This document shows, piece by piece, positions 1 to 9,269 of a stretch of DNA of 64,000 bases. Position 1 is the stretch's first letter, and each line of letters starts with the position of its first letter. The stretch is from the NCBI GenBank assembly GCA_938001865.1, contig CALLAW010000005.1, forward strand, positions 1 through 64,000. The letters run 5' to 3'. Below the pieces are notes generated by a model that saw only the letters and a program-made list of their open reading frames with translations, did not search any database and was not told the origin of the DNA. The position numbers were made by a program, and so were the translations under genes. Origin of the DNA: an uncultured Saprospiraceae bacterium (GTDB lineage Bacteria > Bacteroidota > Bacteroidia > Chitinophagales > Saprospiraceae).

Positions 1-2156
1 AGTTCATATGAGCCATTCTTAAGCACTTGGATGATCAGATCCCCTGAGTCAAATGCTCCTAGCTTTACACCTCTACTCTCCTTATTGAGTCGACCACTTA
101 CCTCGTCCATATAGATGTCGATAGCACCGAGACTACTCGTACCTGACTCGAGGACAGTTACCTTCCTGACCGGGTATTTTGTCACAGTGTTCCCTTGCGA
201 TTTACTGCCCTTTATTGCTAACTCTGCGAAGTCAAATTCTAAGATTTTTTTCTTTGCCTTACAGCCTTGCGAGAGTTGAATCTGGACTCTATCCGTCTCT
301 CCATTGGCATTGGCTGTGAAGTAGTGGACCTTAGTGCCTGGAGTGCCTAGTGTCAGATCATAATCCTTGTTGCGGGTAACAGCGCCAACATTGAACCGTT
401 TGGCCCGAGTCACTCCAGTCTTACCGTCGGTATAGATCATATCATAGGTAGTCCGCTTGTCACCTTTGTTCCACACATCTACATGTACGAGTGACTTACC
501 GATAAAGACCTTATCTTCTATCTTGACCACTTTGTAGATCCCCTTCTTGGTGAATGCGATGATATCATCGATATCGCTACATTCCTTGATAAATGTGTCC
601 TTCTTGAGACCTGTACCGATAAATCCATCTTGAAGATTAGCGTAGAGTTTGGCATTATTAGCGACTACGGCTACGGCTGTGACATCTTCCATCTGCATGA
701 TCTGTGTCTTCCGCTCTCTTCCCTTGCCATACTTATCCAAGAGCCTCTGATAATAGTCTATGGCAAATTCTGTGAGGTGAGCAATGTTATGATTCACCTC
801 ATCTAGATCAGCCTCTATCTGTTGGATGAGTTCTGTTGCTTTGAACTTGTTGTACTTTGAGATCCTCTTGATCTTGATCTCTGTCAATCTTGTAAGGTCA
901 TCCTCAGTGATATCTCTATTGAGCTTGATCCTTGAGTCACTCTTGCTCCCTCTATCCGATGGTGTACTCACATATTTTTTGAGCCCTGCATCGATAGTCG
1001 TGAGTACTTCTTCCCATGACTCACACTCTTCGATATCACGATAGATACGGTTTTCGATGAAGATCTTCTCGAGACTAGCCATGTGCCATTTCTCCTCGAG
1101 TGCCTTCTTCTTGATCTCTAACTCTAGTCCGAGGAGTGCTTTCGTATTATCTGTAACTGTTCTGAGGATCTCCTCTACTGTAAGGAAGTGTGGTTTGTTG
1201 TCGATGATCACACATGCATTAGGAGAGATACTCACTTGACAGTTGGTAAATGCATAGAGGGCATCAAGTGTGAGATCAGGAGAGACTCCATTCTGCAACT
1301 CGAGTAATATCTCTACATCCTTTGCTGTATTATCGATGACTTTTTTGATCTTGATCTTCCCCTTGTCATTTGCCTTGAGTATCGAGTCGATGATATTATT
1401 GGTGGTCACTCCAAATGGCAATTCTTTGATCGCCAATGTATTCTTGTCTACGATTTCTATTTTGGCTCTGACCTTAATCTTACCGCCTCGCTTACCTCCA
1501 TTGTAATCAGTGACATCGACGCTACCACCTTGCATAAAGTCTGGATAGATCTTCATTTTTTTACCCTTGAGGTGAGCTATTGATGCCTTGATGAGCTCGC
1601 AGAAGTTATGCGGCATTATCTTAGTCGATAGTCCGACTGCGATCCCCTCTACCCCTTGAGCTAGTACAAGAGGAAATTTCATCGGGAGATCGATAGGCTC
1701 CTTATTCCGTCCATCATAAGACATCTGCCACTCAGTAGTCTGTGGGTTGAATGCCACATCTAGGGCAAACTTTGTGAGTCTTGCTTCGATATATCTCGCT
1801 GCTGCCGCTGAGTCACCTGTCCGATAGTCTCCCCAGTTACCTTGACAGTCTATGAGGAGGTCTTTCTGTCCAAGATTGACAAGAGCATCACCGATGGCAG
1901 CATCACCATGTGGATGGTACTGCATCGTATGACCGATCAGATTAGCTACCTTGTGATATCTGCCATCGTCTTTCTCCTTCATACTATAGAGTATCCGACG
2001 CTGTACTGGCTTGAGACCATCTCTGATCCCAGGTACTGCCCTAGTGAGTATCACATAAGATGCATAGTCCAAAAAGTAATCCTGATACATGCCCTCAAGT
2101 GGGACAATTTTACCTCCTGACAATTGACTTTTTCCTTCTTCGATCTCTTTACTCAT
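1..2156 (-). CDS. parC: DNA topoisomerase IV subunit A (ParC), 3' end cut by window edge
   Basis: Cuts and religates the DNA gate in the ParC2ParE2 enzyme that decatenates and relaxes DNA. Reading the minus strand from the ATG at 2156 gives an uninterrupted frame of about 718 codons to the left edge. The GyrA/ParC core is clear: GLKPVQRRIL near residues 47-56, HPHGD at 81-85, and the catalytic Tyr at 122 in the context AARYIEARL. The position matching the GyrA quinolone Ser is Ala86, which I recall as usual for Bacteroidota ParC. The visible C-terminal region shows no GyrA box, and the N-terminal sequence is closer to Bacteroidota ParC than to GyrA. parE is not in the window. The stop codon and last part lie beyond base 1. 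Confidence 0.93.
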   Translation of the reverse strand, partial: MSKEIEEGKSQLSGGKIVPLEGMYQDYFLDYASYVILTRAVPGIRDGLKPVQRRILYSMKEKDDGRYHKVANLIGHTMQYHPHGDAAIGDALVNLGQKDLLIDCQGNWGDYRTGDSAAAARYIEARLTKFALDVAFNPQTTEWQMSYDGRNKEPIDLPMKFPLVLAQGVEGIAVGLSTKIMPHNFCELIKASIAHLKGKKMKIYPDFMQGGSVDVTDYNGGKRGGKIKVRAKIEIVDKNTLAIKELPFGVTTNNIIDSILKANDKGKIKIKKVIDNTAKDVEILLELQNGVSPDLTLDALYAFTNCQVSISPNACVIIDNKPHFLTVEEILRTVTDNTKALLGLELEIKKKALEEKWHMASLEKIFIENRIYRDIEECESWEEVLTTIDAGLKKYVSTPSDRGSKSDSRIKLNRDITEDDLTRLTEIKIKRISKYNKFKATELIQQIEADLDEVNHNIAHLTEFAIDYYQRLLDKYGKGRERKTQIMQMEDVTAVAVVANNAKLYANLQDGFIGTGLKKDTFIKECSDIDDIIAFTKKGIYKVVKIEDKVFIGKSLVHVDVWNKGDKRTTYDMIYTDGKTGVTRAKRFNVGAVTRNKDYDLTLGTPGTKVHYFTANANGETDRVQIQLSQGCKAKKKILEFDFAELAIKGSKSQGNTVTKYPVRKVTVLESGTSSLGAIDIYMDEVSGRLNKESRGVKLGAFDSGDLIIQVLKNGSYE

Positions 2157-2510
2157 CTGATTCTACTTTGGACCTCAATAGTTTAATATTAGAACAATAA
2201 CAAATATATAACTTTACGAGTGAATGGTTTTCTTTTTTCGTTGCAAACTGATCTCACATGGATTGATCATCTCTGCATTTTCCATGAAATCTAGCTCATC
2301 CTCCCTTTTCTCTATCCTCAGAATTATTAGAAAGTCAGTATTCAATTTATAATTCATCTGGACTTCTTGTAAAGAATGGGTATGTTGGAAGATACGTCTC
2401 ACGAAATAGAAGATTTAATAAAAATTCAGTATTCTTCTATCTTGTGTAATCTCGCAAAACCAGATTGATCTCATAACTGTTACGCTTACACCAACAATAT
2501 TAATCTCACA
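2157..2510. other. intergenic region between divergent parC and Smr gene
   Basis: About 350 bp of AT-rich divergent promoter region. It holds the putative parC -7 box. A 62-codon minus-strand reading frame (2214-2402) resembles nothing I recognise and lacks a convincing start context. No RNA gene or repeat is visible. Confidence 0.5.
2201..2208 (-). promoter_or_regulatory. putative Bacteroidota -7 box for parC
   Basis: The minus strand reads TATATTTG here, matching the Bacteroidota -7 consensus TAnnTTTG, 45 bp before the parC ATG. A TTTGCAAC motif further upstream (2240-2247) is too far away to be a normally spaced -33 box, so only the -7 element is supported. Confidence 0.4.
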
Positions 2511-3002
2511 ATGGATATCAACGAACTCTGGATAGGCGACCCAATCATGAGTCGCAAGTCAGGCAAGAGCGGCACCTTTGAAGGTGTGCATGCTGGTGGC
2601 AAAGTCCGACTCCTCTCCAATGGGAAGATCTACTTGATCGACCCTAAGCAGATTGTCAAATACGAAGAGAAGGCAATCAAGTCAATCGTCCAAAACAAAC
2701 GTACCAAGTACAAAGAAGTGGAGAACTTTGGCGATACGATCGACCTCCACATCGAACGACTCAATCCCACTCTAGCAAACTCTAATCCAGTCCACATCGT
2801 CGATTACCAAGTGAGGAAGTGTAAGTCATTCCTCGACTTTACAATCGACCAACGCAAACTCAGCGCTATCATTATACACGGCAAAGGTACAGGGCAGCTC
2901 AAGCTCGAAGTCATCAACCTCATCAAGTCGTATGATGAAGTAGTCAGTTACCATGAGATCAATAATGGTGGAGCTCAGGAACTGAGATTGGTATATTACT
3001 AA
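2511..3002 (+). CDS. Smr/MutS2-type domain protein
   Basis: 163 residues with a C-terminal Smr domain, the small nuclease-like module found in MutS2 and stand-alone Smr proteins. The domain signatures are DLHIE at residues 78-82 and HGKGTG at 123-128, separated by a helix with a conserved QVRKC start. The first 60 residues look like a small beta-rich domain seen before Smr in Bacteroidota proteins. It lacks the MutS ATPase, so it is not MutS2 itself. Stand-alone Smr domains have been linked to nicking of branched DNA and to RNA cleavage at stalled ribosomes; which applies here is unknown. The ATG at 2511 is the only good start. It is monocistronic and ends before a strong hairpin at 3129-3162. 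Confidence 0.85.
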   Translation: MDINELWIGDPIMSRKSGKSGTFEGVHAGGKVRLLSNGKIYLIDPKQIVKYEEKAIKSIVQNKRTKYKEVENFGDTIDLHIERLNPTLANSNPVHIVDYQVRKCKSFLDFTIDQRKLSAIIIHGKGTGQLKLEVINLIKSYDEVVSYHEINNGGAQELRLVYY

Positions 3003-3128
3003 TAAGCTCTCCCATGCAGATAATTCCTGCAATGATCACTGTTGAGAGATTACCAACATACCATCATGGATGGCAATATTGATAATTAGAATTATATACT
3101 CCGCCAACTCTTCCCGGCTAAAAATAAT

Positions 3129-3162
3129 AAAAGAGCAAAATCAAAGATGATTTTGCTCTTTT
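3129..3162. terminator. bidirectional rho-independent terminator
   Basis: A perfect 15-bp stem (AAAAGAGCAAAATCA at 3129-3143 with its complement at 3148-3162) closes an AAGA loop. A and T runs at the stem ends let it act for both the Smr gene (plus) and the convergent outer-membrane gene (minus, stop at 3200). Confidence 0.8.
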
Positions 3163-3199
3163 ACTTCAGATCTGTTGTGGAATAGGAATACCTCTCCGA

Positions 3200-4687
3200 T
3201 CAAAACTTAAACCCTACCGTCAAGTCTATATTACTTATCTTCTGATCTAAGCTCACCACTTGATTGTCGTCATTCTCCAAGACGACATATGGGAGGTAAC
3301 CTTCTGACTGACGACGCTGCGACCATCCAAGGTCAAAGTATACCGAATCAAATCTAAATCCAAGTCCTAATGAGAGAGCAATATCTCTCTCAGACTGGAT
3401 AGCATAAGGACTCTTAATCATCGCCACTCCTGCTCTTCCTCTCACCTTACGATATGCAACCTCACCACCAAGTCTGATATTAACTCCATTGTCCAGTTCG
3501 TTGAAGATTGCATTGTTGACTTCTTGTTGTCGCTGGATATCATTGAGTGATCCCCCAAATTTTTCAAAATCAAAGAGAGTGGTTGTATAATCTACATACT
3601 CTACATCAAGATTGACAAATCCATTGAGTGTCTCTGACTTGATGATCACACCTGCACTTCCAGTAGCCGTCCATGGTGTAGTCAATCCATATCTAAATAC
3701 TCCATTGGGTGAATCAGCTGTAAATGTCTGTACCTCTTGCGTACTCGGATCAGTAAAGCTATATGTAAGCGAAGTATTGAAGTCATCATTGAGTGTCATC
3801 CATGTAGGGGACTTGATAGCGACTCCTACTCTTACGATCTCTGCTACGAGTGCTTGTACACCACCACTGACATTGAACCCTATCCCGCTAGTAATCAGAT
3901 TCTCTGTATAACTCAGTGAGTTGAAGTCTGGGATGAAGTCTTCCTCCTCGTCTACTTCTCTGTAGACCTTGAGCTCTTCATAATTGACTACAGGGATACC
4001 GATCCCCAGACCTACATTGATATTATCTTTGAGTTTGGCTCCCCATGCAAGGTTGATATCATTCATCCTGCCATACTTGATGACCTCTTGTCCCTTCCTG
4101 ACTACAGTCGTTGGCTTGAAGTCTGTGTCATAGAATCGATCATTGTCAAAGTCAAAGATAGCACCCGTATCAAAAGCGAGTCCCCCTTCGAACTCATCAA
4201 GGGTCTCTGGACTATTATTGTTAGCTACCTCTGCAAATCTCGTGGTGATACTCCCCTTGGTCGTCCCCTCGTAAGTGTATCGCTGTCTATATGTGGATTG
4301 CTTGTTGATCGTGATGGCGATATTACTTGTCTGGAATGCATCACCCCTTGGACTACTATTGAATACTACACCAATTGATGCCAGTCCGAGATTGGAGTTA
4401 AGTGCTGTAGTTTGTGGTGTATCAGTACCATTGATGACAGCATCAGTCTCTATGGAGAACACTGTCGGTGTAAATGTCAGCTCGGATTTACGAAAGTCGC
4501 CGAGTCCCGCTGGATTGATAGGAATCACTCCGATATCTCCACCCATCGCTCCGAATGCTCCAGCCACACCGGATACTCTAGCTGTACTATTCTGATTGAG
4601 AAATGAGTATCTCACTGCCTCCGAGAGGTTCTGTGCAGTGAGTAGACTCGCTGAGATGAGTAATATTGCTGTTATTATTTGTTTCAT
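3200..4687 (-). CDS. OmpP1/FadL/TodX-family outer membrane transport protein
   Basis: 495 residues. A Sec signal peptide at residues 1-18 ends in LLTAQ and is followed by the hatch-like N-terminus typical of the FadL family, with an Asn-Pro-Ala-Gly motif near residue 59. The rest is alternating beta-strand sequence ending in an aromatic residue (VGFKF), as expected for BAM-assembled barrels. FadL-type channels take up long-chain fatty acids or other hydrophobic compounds; the substrate here cannot be read from sequence. In Bacteroidota this family is often mislabelled hemin receptor. It is a single gene convergent with the Smr gene. Family assignment is firm, substrate unknown. Confidence 0.8.
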   Translation of the reverse strand: MKQIITAILLISASLLTAQNLSEAVRYSFLNQNSTARVSGVAGAFGAMGGDIGVIPINPAGLGDFRKSELTFTPTVFSIETDAVINGTDTPQTTALNSNLGLASIGVVFNSSPRGDAFQTSNIAITINKQSTYRQRYTYEGTTKGSITTRFAEVANNNSPETLDEFEGGLAFDTGAIFDFDNDRFYDTDFKPTTVVRKGQEVIKYGRMNDINLAWGAKLKDNINVGLGIGIPVVNYEELKVYREVDEEEDFIPDFNSLSYTENLITSGIGFNVSGGVQALVAEIVRVGVAIKSPTWMTLNDDFNTSLTYSFTDPSTQEVQTFTADSPNGVFRYGLTTPWTATGSAGVIIKSETLNGFVNLDVEYVDYTTTLFDFEKFGGSLNDIQRQQEVNNAIFNELDNGVNIRLGGEVAYRKVRGRAGVAMIKSPYAIQSERDIALSLGLGFRFDSVYFDLGWSQRRQSEGYLPYVVLENDDNQVVSLDQKISNIDLTVGFKF

Positions 4688-4863
4688 ATTGTGATCTATT
4701 TTTTAGTGTAACTCTCTAATCAAAATTAAAAAATCTTGAGACCAAGGTATTAAATCTTCATGTAATCCTGAAACTTGTGTCTAGAGGAGACTCACATCTC
4801 TGCTTCATCTGAGGGATTGGACATTTCTATTCAACACTATGGCTGGATTTTTGGGCATAAAAA

Positions 4864-4895
4864 AAGGAGGGTAATCGTTGAACATTACCCTCCTC
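4864..4895 (-). terminator. rho-independent terminator
   Basis: A 10-bp perfect stem (GGAGGGTAAT at 4866-4875, ATTACCCTCC at 4884-4893) with an 8-nt loop. On the minus strand it is followed by seven T, so it ends transcription of the 4984-6282 gene. A-rich sequence on the other side could serve the opposite direction. Confidence 0.75.
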
Positions 4896-4983
4896 TCAAA
4901 AAAAAATTCTATCCTATTTGACTATAAGTCTTGTGCTGCTCCCTGTTTAGTGTCTGGGAGCTTAGACAGTTACCAGAGTGATC

Positions 4984-6282
4984 TTACTCACCTCCTCTCC
5001 TAGACGAAGATCTAGATGATGAAGAACTCGATCTCGTAGATGTACGTGGACTTGATGATCTTGTAGACGAGCTCCTCGTAGAGCTGCTTCTACTAGATGA
5101 TCCACTACTTCTGAATGATCTCGATGAGCTGCTCGGACTACTTGATCTTGTAGAGCTTGATCTCGATGAGCTCCTTGTACTAGATGACTTCCTACTCGGT
5201 GATGTAGATCTGTATGATCTAGAGCCACTGCTCGGGCTCGTCGACCTTGTGCTACTTGATCTAGATGTACCTCTAGATGTAGGTGCTGTCGATCTATTGG
5301 TAGGTCTCGTGCTTTGCTGAGTTGTAGTAGAGCCAGAGCTATTGTTACCCTCATATGATCTACTTGGTTTGGTAGTTCTATTGTATACTCTTGGCGATGA
5401 CTGTTGAGTCTGAGTATCTTTGTTGTACGTACCTTTATCAGTTCTCGTCGGAGCTGCAGTCTGTGACGTCCCTCTTACTGGGCCATTCTCATTCTGTAGG
5501 ACTCTGCCTGATGCATCACTCCTTACACCACTCTGACTCGTCAGATTAGTCTCAGCTGTCTTAGGGCTTCTAGGGCTTGCAGATCTTGGTGTGTTACGCA
5601 ATCCAGCCGTAGAGCTACTCGTAGACCCTCCACCTCTCGATCCATAGACTGATCCATCATCGTAGGTATTGTTTCTATTATTATTGCTCCAACCATTGTT
5701 GTTACCATTCCAACCATTGTTGAATCCTGACGGACATCCATAATTGTTACCCCAGCCATTGTTCCAGTTATTATAACCGTAATAGTTGTTCCATCCATTG
5801 TACCCGTAGAAGTTATTCCAGCCGTTGTACGCATAGAAGTTGTTATAGCGATTCCATCGGTATGGATTATTCCAGCCATTCCCTACGATGATAGTCACTC
5901 GTCTATTGAACCCGTACGGATTGAAGTTATGGAAGTAAGGATCATTGAATGCTGCATAGTAAGCATTGGGAGTTCCATAGACATTGTATCCATAGAATGG
6001 GTGAAAATAGTCGAACCCACATCTATTGACTCTATTGAATCGTCTGATACGAGATGCATAATAGTTGTCATAGTCGCTGTAGTACTCATAATCGTCGTAG
6101 TCACCTGATCGATCGGAGTCATTGTCTCTGTATGTGTATTCATTGCCATTGACTGATGCTTCGGTAACATCTACAATGACCTCTCTATCGTACTCAGGAG
6201 TATAGTAGAGATCGTCAAACTGTGCTGACAAAGTCATCGACCCTGTCAGTAGGATTAGTGTTAAAAAGGAATAGAATTTCAT
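4984..6282 (-). CDS. secreted low-complexity protein (Tyr/Asn/Gly/Trp-rich then Ser/Arg-rich)
   Basis: 432 residues, no recognised domain. A signal peptide (residues 1-21, ending LSAQ) is followed by an acidic Tyr/Asp stretch. Next comes a block of aromatic-Asn-Gly repeats built on YNGWNN-like units at about residues 130-205, then a Ser/Arg/Thr-rich tail from about residue 210 in which Arg-Ser pairs recur to the C-terminus. The tail is strongly basic and likely disordered. The frame is uninterrupted and has its own terminator, so it is a real gene despite the biased composition, which also opens long shadow frames on the same strand. Similar Tyr/Asn-rich exported proteins occur in Bacteroidota, with unknown function. 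A surface or matrix role is a guess. Confidence 0.7.
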   Translation of the reverse strand: MKFYSFLTLILLTGSMTLSAQFDDLYYTPEYDREVIVDVTEASVNGNEYTYRDNDSDRSGDYDDYEYYSDYDNYYASRIRRFNRVNRCGFDYFHPFYGYNVYGTPNAYYAAFNDPYFHNFNPYGFNRRVTIIVGNGWNNPYRWNRYNNFYAYNGWNNFYGYNGWNNYYGYNNWNNGWGNNYGCPSGFNNGWNGNNNGWSNNNRNNTYDDGSVYGSRGGGSTSSSTAGLRNTPRSASPRSPKTAETNLTSQSGVRSDASGRVLQNENGPVRGTSQTAAPTRTDKGTYNKDTQTQQSSPRVYNRTTKPSRSYEGNNSSGSTTTQQSTRPTNRSTAPTSRGTSRSSSTRSTSPSSGSRSYRSTSPSRKSSSTRSSSRSSSTRSSSPSSSSRSFRSSGSSSRSSSTRSSSTRSSSPRTSTRSSSSSSRSSSRRGGE

Positions 6283-6310
6283 AATTGAAAATTTTTTTGA
6301 TGTTAGAGTT

Positions 6311-6332
6311 GATAGAGTTAATCCACTCTATC
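6311..6332. repeat. 8-bp inverted repeat upstream of the low-complexity gene
   Basis: GATAGAGT at 6311-6318 and ACTCTATC at 6325-6332 with a 6-nt spacer lie in the divergent region between the 4984-6282 gene and proS. It could be an operator or a 5'-UTR hairpin of the minus-strand gene. Confidence 0.35.
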
Positions 6333-6355
6333 TATTACTTACAACACCAAATTAT

Positions 6356-6363
6356 TACTTTTG
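6356..6363 (+). promoter_or_regulatory. putative -7 box for proS
   Basis: TACTTTTG fits the Bacteroidota TAnnTTTG consensus about 115 bp upstream of the proS ATG. No clear -33 partner. Confidence 0.3.
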
Positions 6364-6479
6364 TGCCAATATTGTAGTTAAAATGGACTTAATACTGTGT
6401 TCTGGATACGTTAATTTTCTATTAACAGCCGTATTCACTCTAGGTAAATGTCAAATAGGGCAAAAAACAACATAAAAAG

Positions 6480-7946
6480 ATGGCTAAAGAAATAACACCA
6501 AGGGAAGAGAACTACTCTCAATGGTATAATGATATCGTAAAGAAGGCTGGATTAGCAGAAAACAGTCCAGTAAGAGGCTGCATGGTCATCAAACCACACG
6601 GCTTCGCGATCTGGGAAAATATGAAAGCTGTCCTTGACAAGATGTTTAAGGACACTGGTCATGTCAATGCCTACTTCCCTCTGTTCATCCCTAAGTCATT
6701 CCTCTCTAAGGAAGCCGAGCATGTAGAGGGATTTGCCAAGGAGTGTGCCGTAGTCACACACCACAGACTGATGAATAATCCCGATGGCCCTGGAGTCGTC
6801 GTCGATCCGAGTGCCAAGCTCGAGGAGGAACTCATCGTGAGACCTACCTCAGAGACGATCATCTGGGATACTTATCGCAACTGGATCCACTCATATCGAG
6901 ACCTTCCTCTCCTCATCAATCAATGGGCCAATGTCGTCCGATGGGAGATGCGTACCAGACCATTCCTGCGGACTGCAGAGTTCCTCTGGCAAGAGGGTCA
7001 TACTGCCCATGCTCTCAAGAGAGAGGCTATCGACGAAGCGAAGAAGATGCATGAGGTCTATGCGAGATTTGCGGAAGACTACATGGCAATGCCTGTCATC
7101 AAGGGTGCCAAATCAGCTAACGAACGATTCGCTGGTGCAGAGGATACCTATACCATAGAGGCGATGATGCAAGACGGTAAGGCTCTTCAGGCAGGGACCT
7201 CTCACTTCCTTGGACAGAACTTTGCTAAGGCATTTGATGTCAAATACCTAGATAATAACAATAAAGAAGCATACGTATGGGCTACCTCATGGGGAGTCTC
7301 TACTCGTCTCGTAGGTGCCCTGATTATGTGTCACTCTGATGATGATGGACTCATCATCCCTCCTAAGTTAGCAGCTACTCAGGTCGTCATCGTACCGATC
7401 CCTAAGCCCAATGGTGAGATAACTGCCGCAGCAGAGCAGATCATGGTCAAGCTCAAGGCAAAAGGCATCTCAGTCATGTACGACTCAGATAAGAAGACTC
7501 GACCTGGATACAAGTTTGCAGAGCATGAGATGAAGGGGATACCAGTCAGACTCGGCATCGGCAAGAGAGACTTAGAAAACAACGTGGTCGAGGTAGCACG
7601 GAGAGATACCAAAGAGAAGATGTCTATCGCTATAGATGGTATCGAAGAGTATGTCGCTAACCTCTTAGATGAGATACAAGACAACCTCTTTGCACGTGCT
7701 AAAGCATTCAGAGCTGAGAATTCTCATGAGGTCAATACCTATGATGAGTTCAAAGAAGTCTTGGAGAAGAAAGGTGGATTTATCTATGCTAATTGGGATG
7801 GGACTCCAGAGACTGAGCAAGCGATCAAGGATGAGACTGGTGCTACGATCAGATGTATCCCAGATGATAATCATCAGCCGACGGGACCATGTATGTATAG
7901 CGGAGCAGAAGGGAAGTACAGAGTATTGTACGCCAAGGCATACTAA
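6480..7946 (+). CDS. proS: prolyl-tRNA synthetase, archaeal/eukaryal-like short type
   Basis: Charges tRNA-Pro with proline in the cytoplasm. 488 residues, the length of the short ProRS class that lacks the bacterial editing insertion. Class II signatures are present: motif 2 around [21 protein letters not shown] (with an Arg for ATP binding) and motif 3 around [17 protein letters not shown]. These are followed by an anticodon-binding domain beginning near VVIVPIPK and a C-terminal extension ending in the KAY-type tail of this class. The ATG at 6480 begins the family's usual N-terminus ([16 protein letters not shown]). Transcribed alone, divergent from the low-complexity gene. Confidence 0.97.
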   Translation: MAKEITPREENYSQWYNDIVKKAGLAENSPVRGCMVIKPHGFAIWENMKAVLDKMFKDTGHVNAYFPLFIPKSFLSKEAEHVEGFAKECAVVTHHRLMNNPDGPGVVVDPSAKLEEELIVRPTSETIIWDTYRNWIHSYRDLPLLINQWANVVRWEMRTRPFLRTAEFLWQEGHTAHALKREAIDEAKKMHEVYARFAEDYMAMPVIKGAKSANERFAGAEDTYTIEAMMQDGKALQAGTSHFLGQNFAKAFDVKYLDNNNKEAYVWATSWGVSTRLVGALIMCHSDDDGLIIPPKLAATQVVIVPIPKPNGEITAAAEQIMVKLKAKGISVMYDSDKKTRPGYKFAEHEMKGIPVRLGIGKRDLENNVVEVARRDTKEKMSIAIDGIEEYVANLLDEIQDNLFARAKAFRAENSHEVNTYDEFKEVLEKKGGFIYANWDGTPETEQAIKDETGATIRCIPDDNHQPTGPCMYSGAEGKYRVLYAKAY

Positions 7947-8279
7947 GACTGATAATCAACTCCTGATACCGACCATCATCTACCTCAGAAGTACTCGATG
8001 GATGGTACTCTGATGAGAGATGAGGGTACCAACAAGCGAGAAATAAATATAGCCATCACGCAAATAAGGCACATTTGGTTTTATCCTCCCACAAATGCCA
8101 GGCTTAAAAACCAAAAGAGCATGCTCTTAAGACAACGAGAAAAATAAAATGCGTAGAATAAAAATGATTAAAAAAAGAAACGCATCCTAAAAAGGATGCG
8201 TCGACCTCAGGATACTATCCTAAGGGATGTTCTTTGTGCTTTAAAGATAGTCACATTTATTTTAAAATAAAAGTTCCTT
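7947..8279. other. intergenic region with hairpins after proS
   Basis: No gene seen. It holds an imperfect 9-bp hairpin (TCAGAaGTAC at 7985-7994 pairing with GTACTCTGA at 8005-8013), a perfect 14-bp palindrome AAGAGCATGCTCTT at 8115-8128, and the hairpin at 8180-8201. The palindrome and last hairpin lie just before a decayed NYN gene and may be its old leader. Confidence 0.45.
8180..8201 (-). terminator. hairpin, terminator-like on the minus strand
   Basis: A perfect 9-bp stem (ACGCATCCT at 8180-8188, AGGATGCGT at 8193-8201) with an AAAA loop. On the minus strand it is followed by TTCTTTTTTT, so it may terminate the minus-strand unit that ends at 8538. It is 340 bp from that stop, so it could instead belong to the leader of the NYN remnant. 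Confidence 0.5.
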
Positions 8280-8465
8280 ATGGCTTTAGACGAAAGAGTC
8301 TGTGTATATATCGATGGTTTTAATCTTTATTTTGGCATGACAAGCAGTTGTCCTAAACTCAAGTGGTTAGATATTGAGTGTCAAATAATATTAGCATCAC
8401 AGCTACCTTAGTCAGTTGAAACTAAAACGGGATATATAATTAGCAAACCAAATGAATGGATATAG
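8280..8465 (+). pseudogene. remnant of a NYN-domain (LabA/PIN-like) protein gene
   Basis: An ATG at 8280 opens 43 codons whose start (VCVYIDGFNLYFGM followed by KWLDIE) matches the first strand and first catalytic Asp of NYN-domain nucleases. The frame stops at TAG 8409-8411, continues for 17 codons to a second TAG at 8463-8465, and then degrades. NYN proteins are normally about 180-250 residues with further catalytic Asp residues that are absent here. I infer a gene inactivated by deletion and stop codons. The alternative, a functional 43-residue peptide, is unlikely because the fold would be incomplete. Confidence 0.7.
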
Positions 8466-8537
8466 CAAGTAGATGCTGTGACTCTAACTCTGTGACTCTG
8501 ATAACTTGACCCTGATGATAGGCTCTGATGACGAGAC

Positions 8538-9269
8538 TTACTCTCGCTTACCAAAATTGTACTTAATCTTAATCGATGTGGTCATAATTGGATAGATCTC
8601 TGTCCTGCTACGATATGAGTTATCCCAGAAGAACCCTCTCCGATCTATGAGAGAAAATTGTGGTGGTAGTCCATTAGAGACTTGATACTCGCCGATACCC
8701 ACAGTAGTAGCGATCTCTAAGTAGAATCGTCTGTCTCTATCCAGCGGCAGTACAAATCCCAACTTTGGCCCACCATAGATAAATCTCCGCTTGCCCCGAT
8801 AGGTTAAGAGTTGTTGGTGAGTGCCTACATCTACCCAATCTCTCACCTGACTGACCGTACGCTTATATACGATCTCCAATGCCAAGAAGAACTTAGGTCT
8901 GATGTAATAGCGTAGATCACCTTTGAGCCTGACTCCATAGCGTGGTTGGATCCCTTGCTGTTGGAAGTAGAGTAACCCCAACTCACCAGCAACAGAGAGT
9001 CGATCGATCAGTAGGTACTCATATCCGCCCTGCAATCCAGGTGTCGTATTGATAAAGGCACTCAGAGAAAACGTACCAAACTGTGAATATTCAAAATAAC
9101 GGATTGGCTTATCTGCAAATCGTTGCTCTGTGTAATGTTGTGTGCTATTTACGACAGTATCTCGGTGTATCCTCTCATTTACAAGAGTGTCAGTCTGGAG
9201 AGATTGGCCGTATCCCAATGTCATCAGACTCATGAGAGCTATGATGAGAGTACTAGTCAGCGGTTGCAA
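8538..9269 (-). CDS. probable outer membrane beta-barrel protein
   Basis: Unrecognised family. A hydrophobic signal segment ends near GYGQS, and the remainder is alternating strand-like sequence (for example LKGDLRYYIRPKFFLALEIVY) ending in IKIKYNFGKRE. This suggests a small outer-membrane barrel of about 10 strands. No ATG fits. TTG at 9269 gives a compact signal peptide and only a 17-nt overlap with the upstream stop, so I chose it; TTG at 9311 is the longer alternative. It is last in a three-gene unit with two lipoproteins, and the overlap implies translational coupling. Role unknown, perhaps an envelope partner of those lipoproteins. Confidence 0.65.
   Translation of the reverse strand: MQPLTSTLIIALMSLMTLGYGQSLQTDTLVNERIHRDTVVNSTQHYTEQRFADKPIRYFEYSQFGTFSLSAFINTTPGLQGGYEYLLIDRLSVAGELGLLYFQQQGIQPRYGVRLKGDLRYYIRPKFFLALEIVYKRTVSQVRDWVDVGTHQQLLTYRGKRRFIYGGPKLGFVLPLDRDRRFYLEIATTVGIGEYQVSNGLPPQFSLIDRRGFFWDNSYRSRTEIYPIMTTSIKIKYNFGKRE

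Noticed and set aside
2214-2402. 62-codon minus-strand reading frame upstream of parC
   Set aside because: No family likeness, no signal or start context, and it covers the parC promoter region.
4962-5354. His/Leu/Asp-rich reading frame overlapping the Ser/Arg tail
   Set aside because: Shadow frame created by the Ser/Arg codon repeats; no signal or domain.
5541-5879. Met/Ile/Thr-rich reading frame inside the low-complexity gene
   Set aside because: It is a same-strand shadow in another reading frame, opened by the repetitive codons of the 4984-6282 gene.
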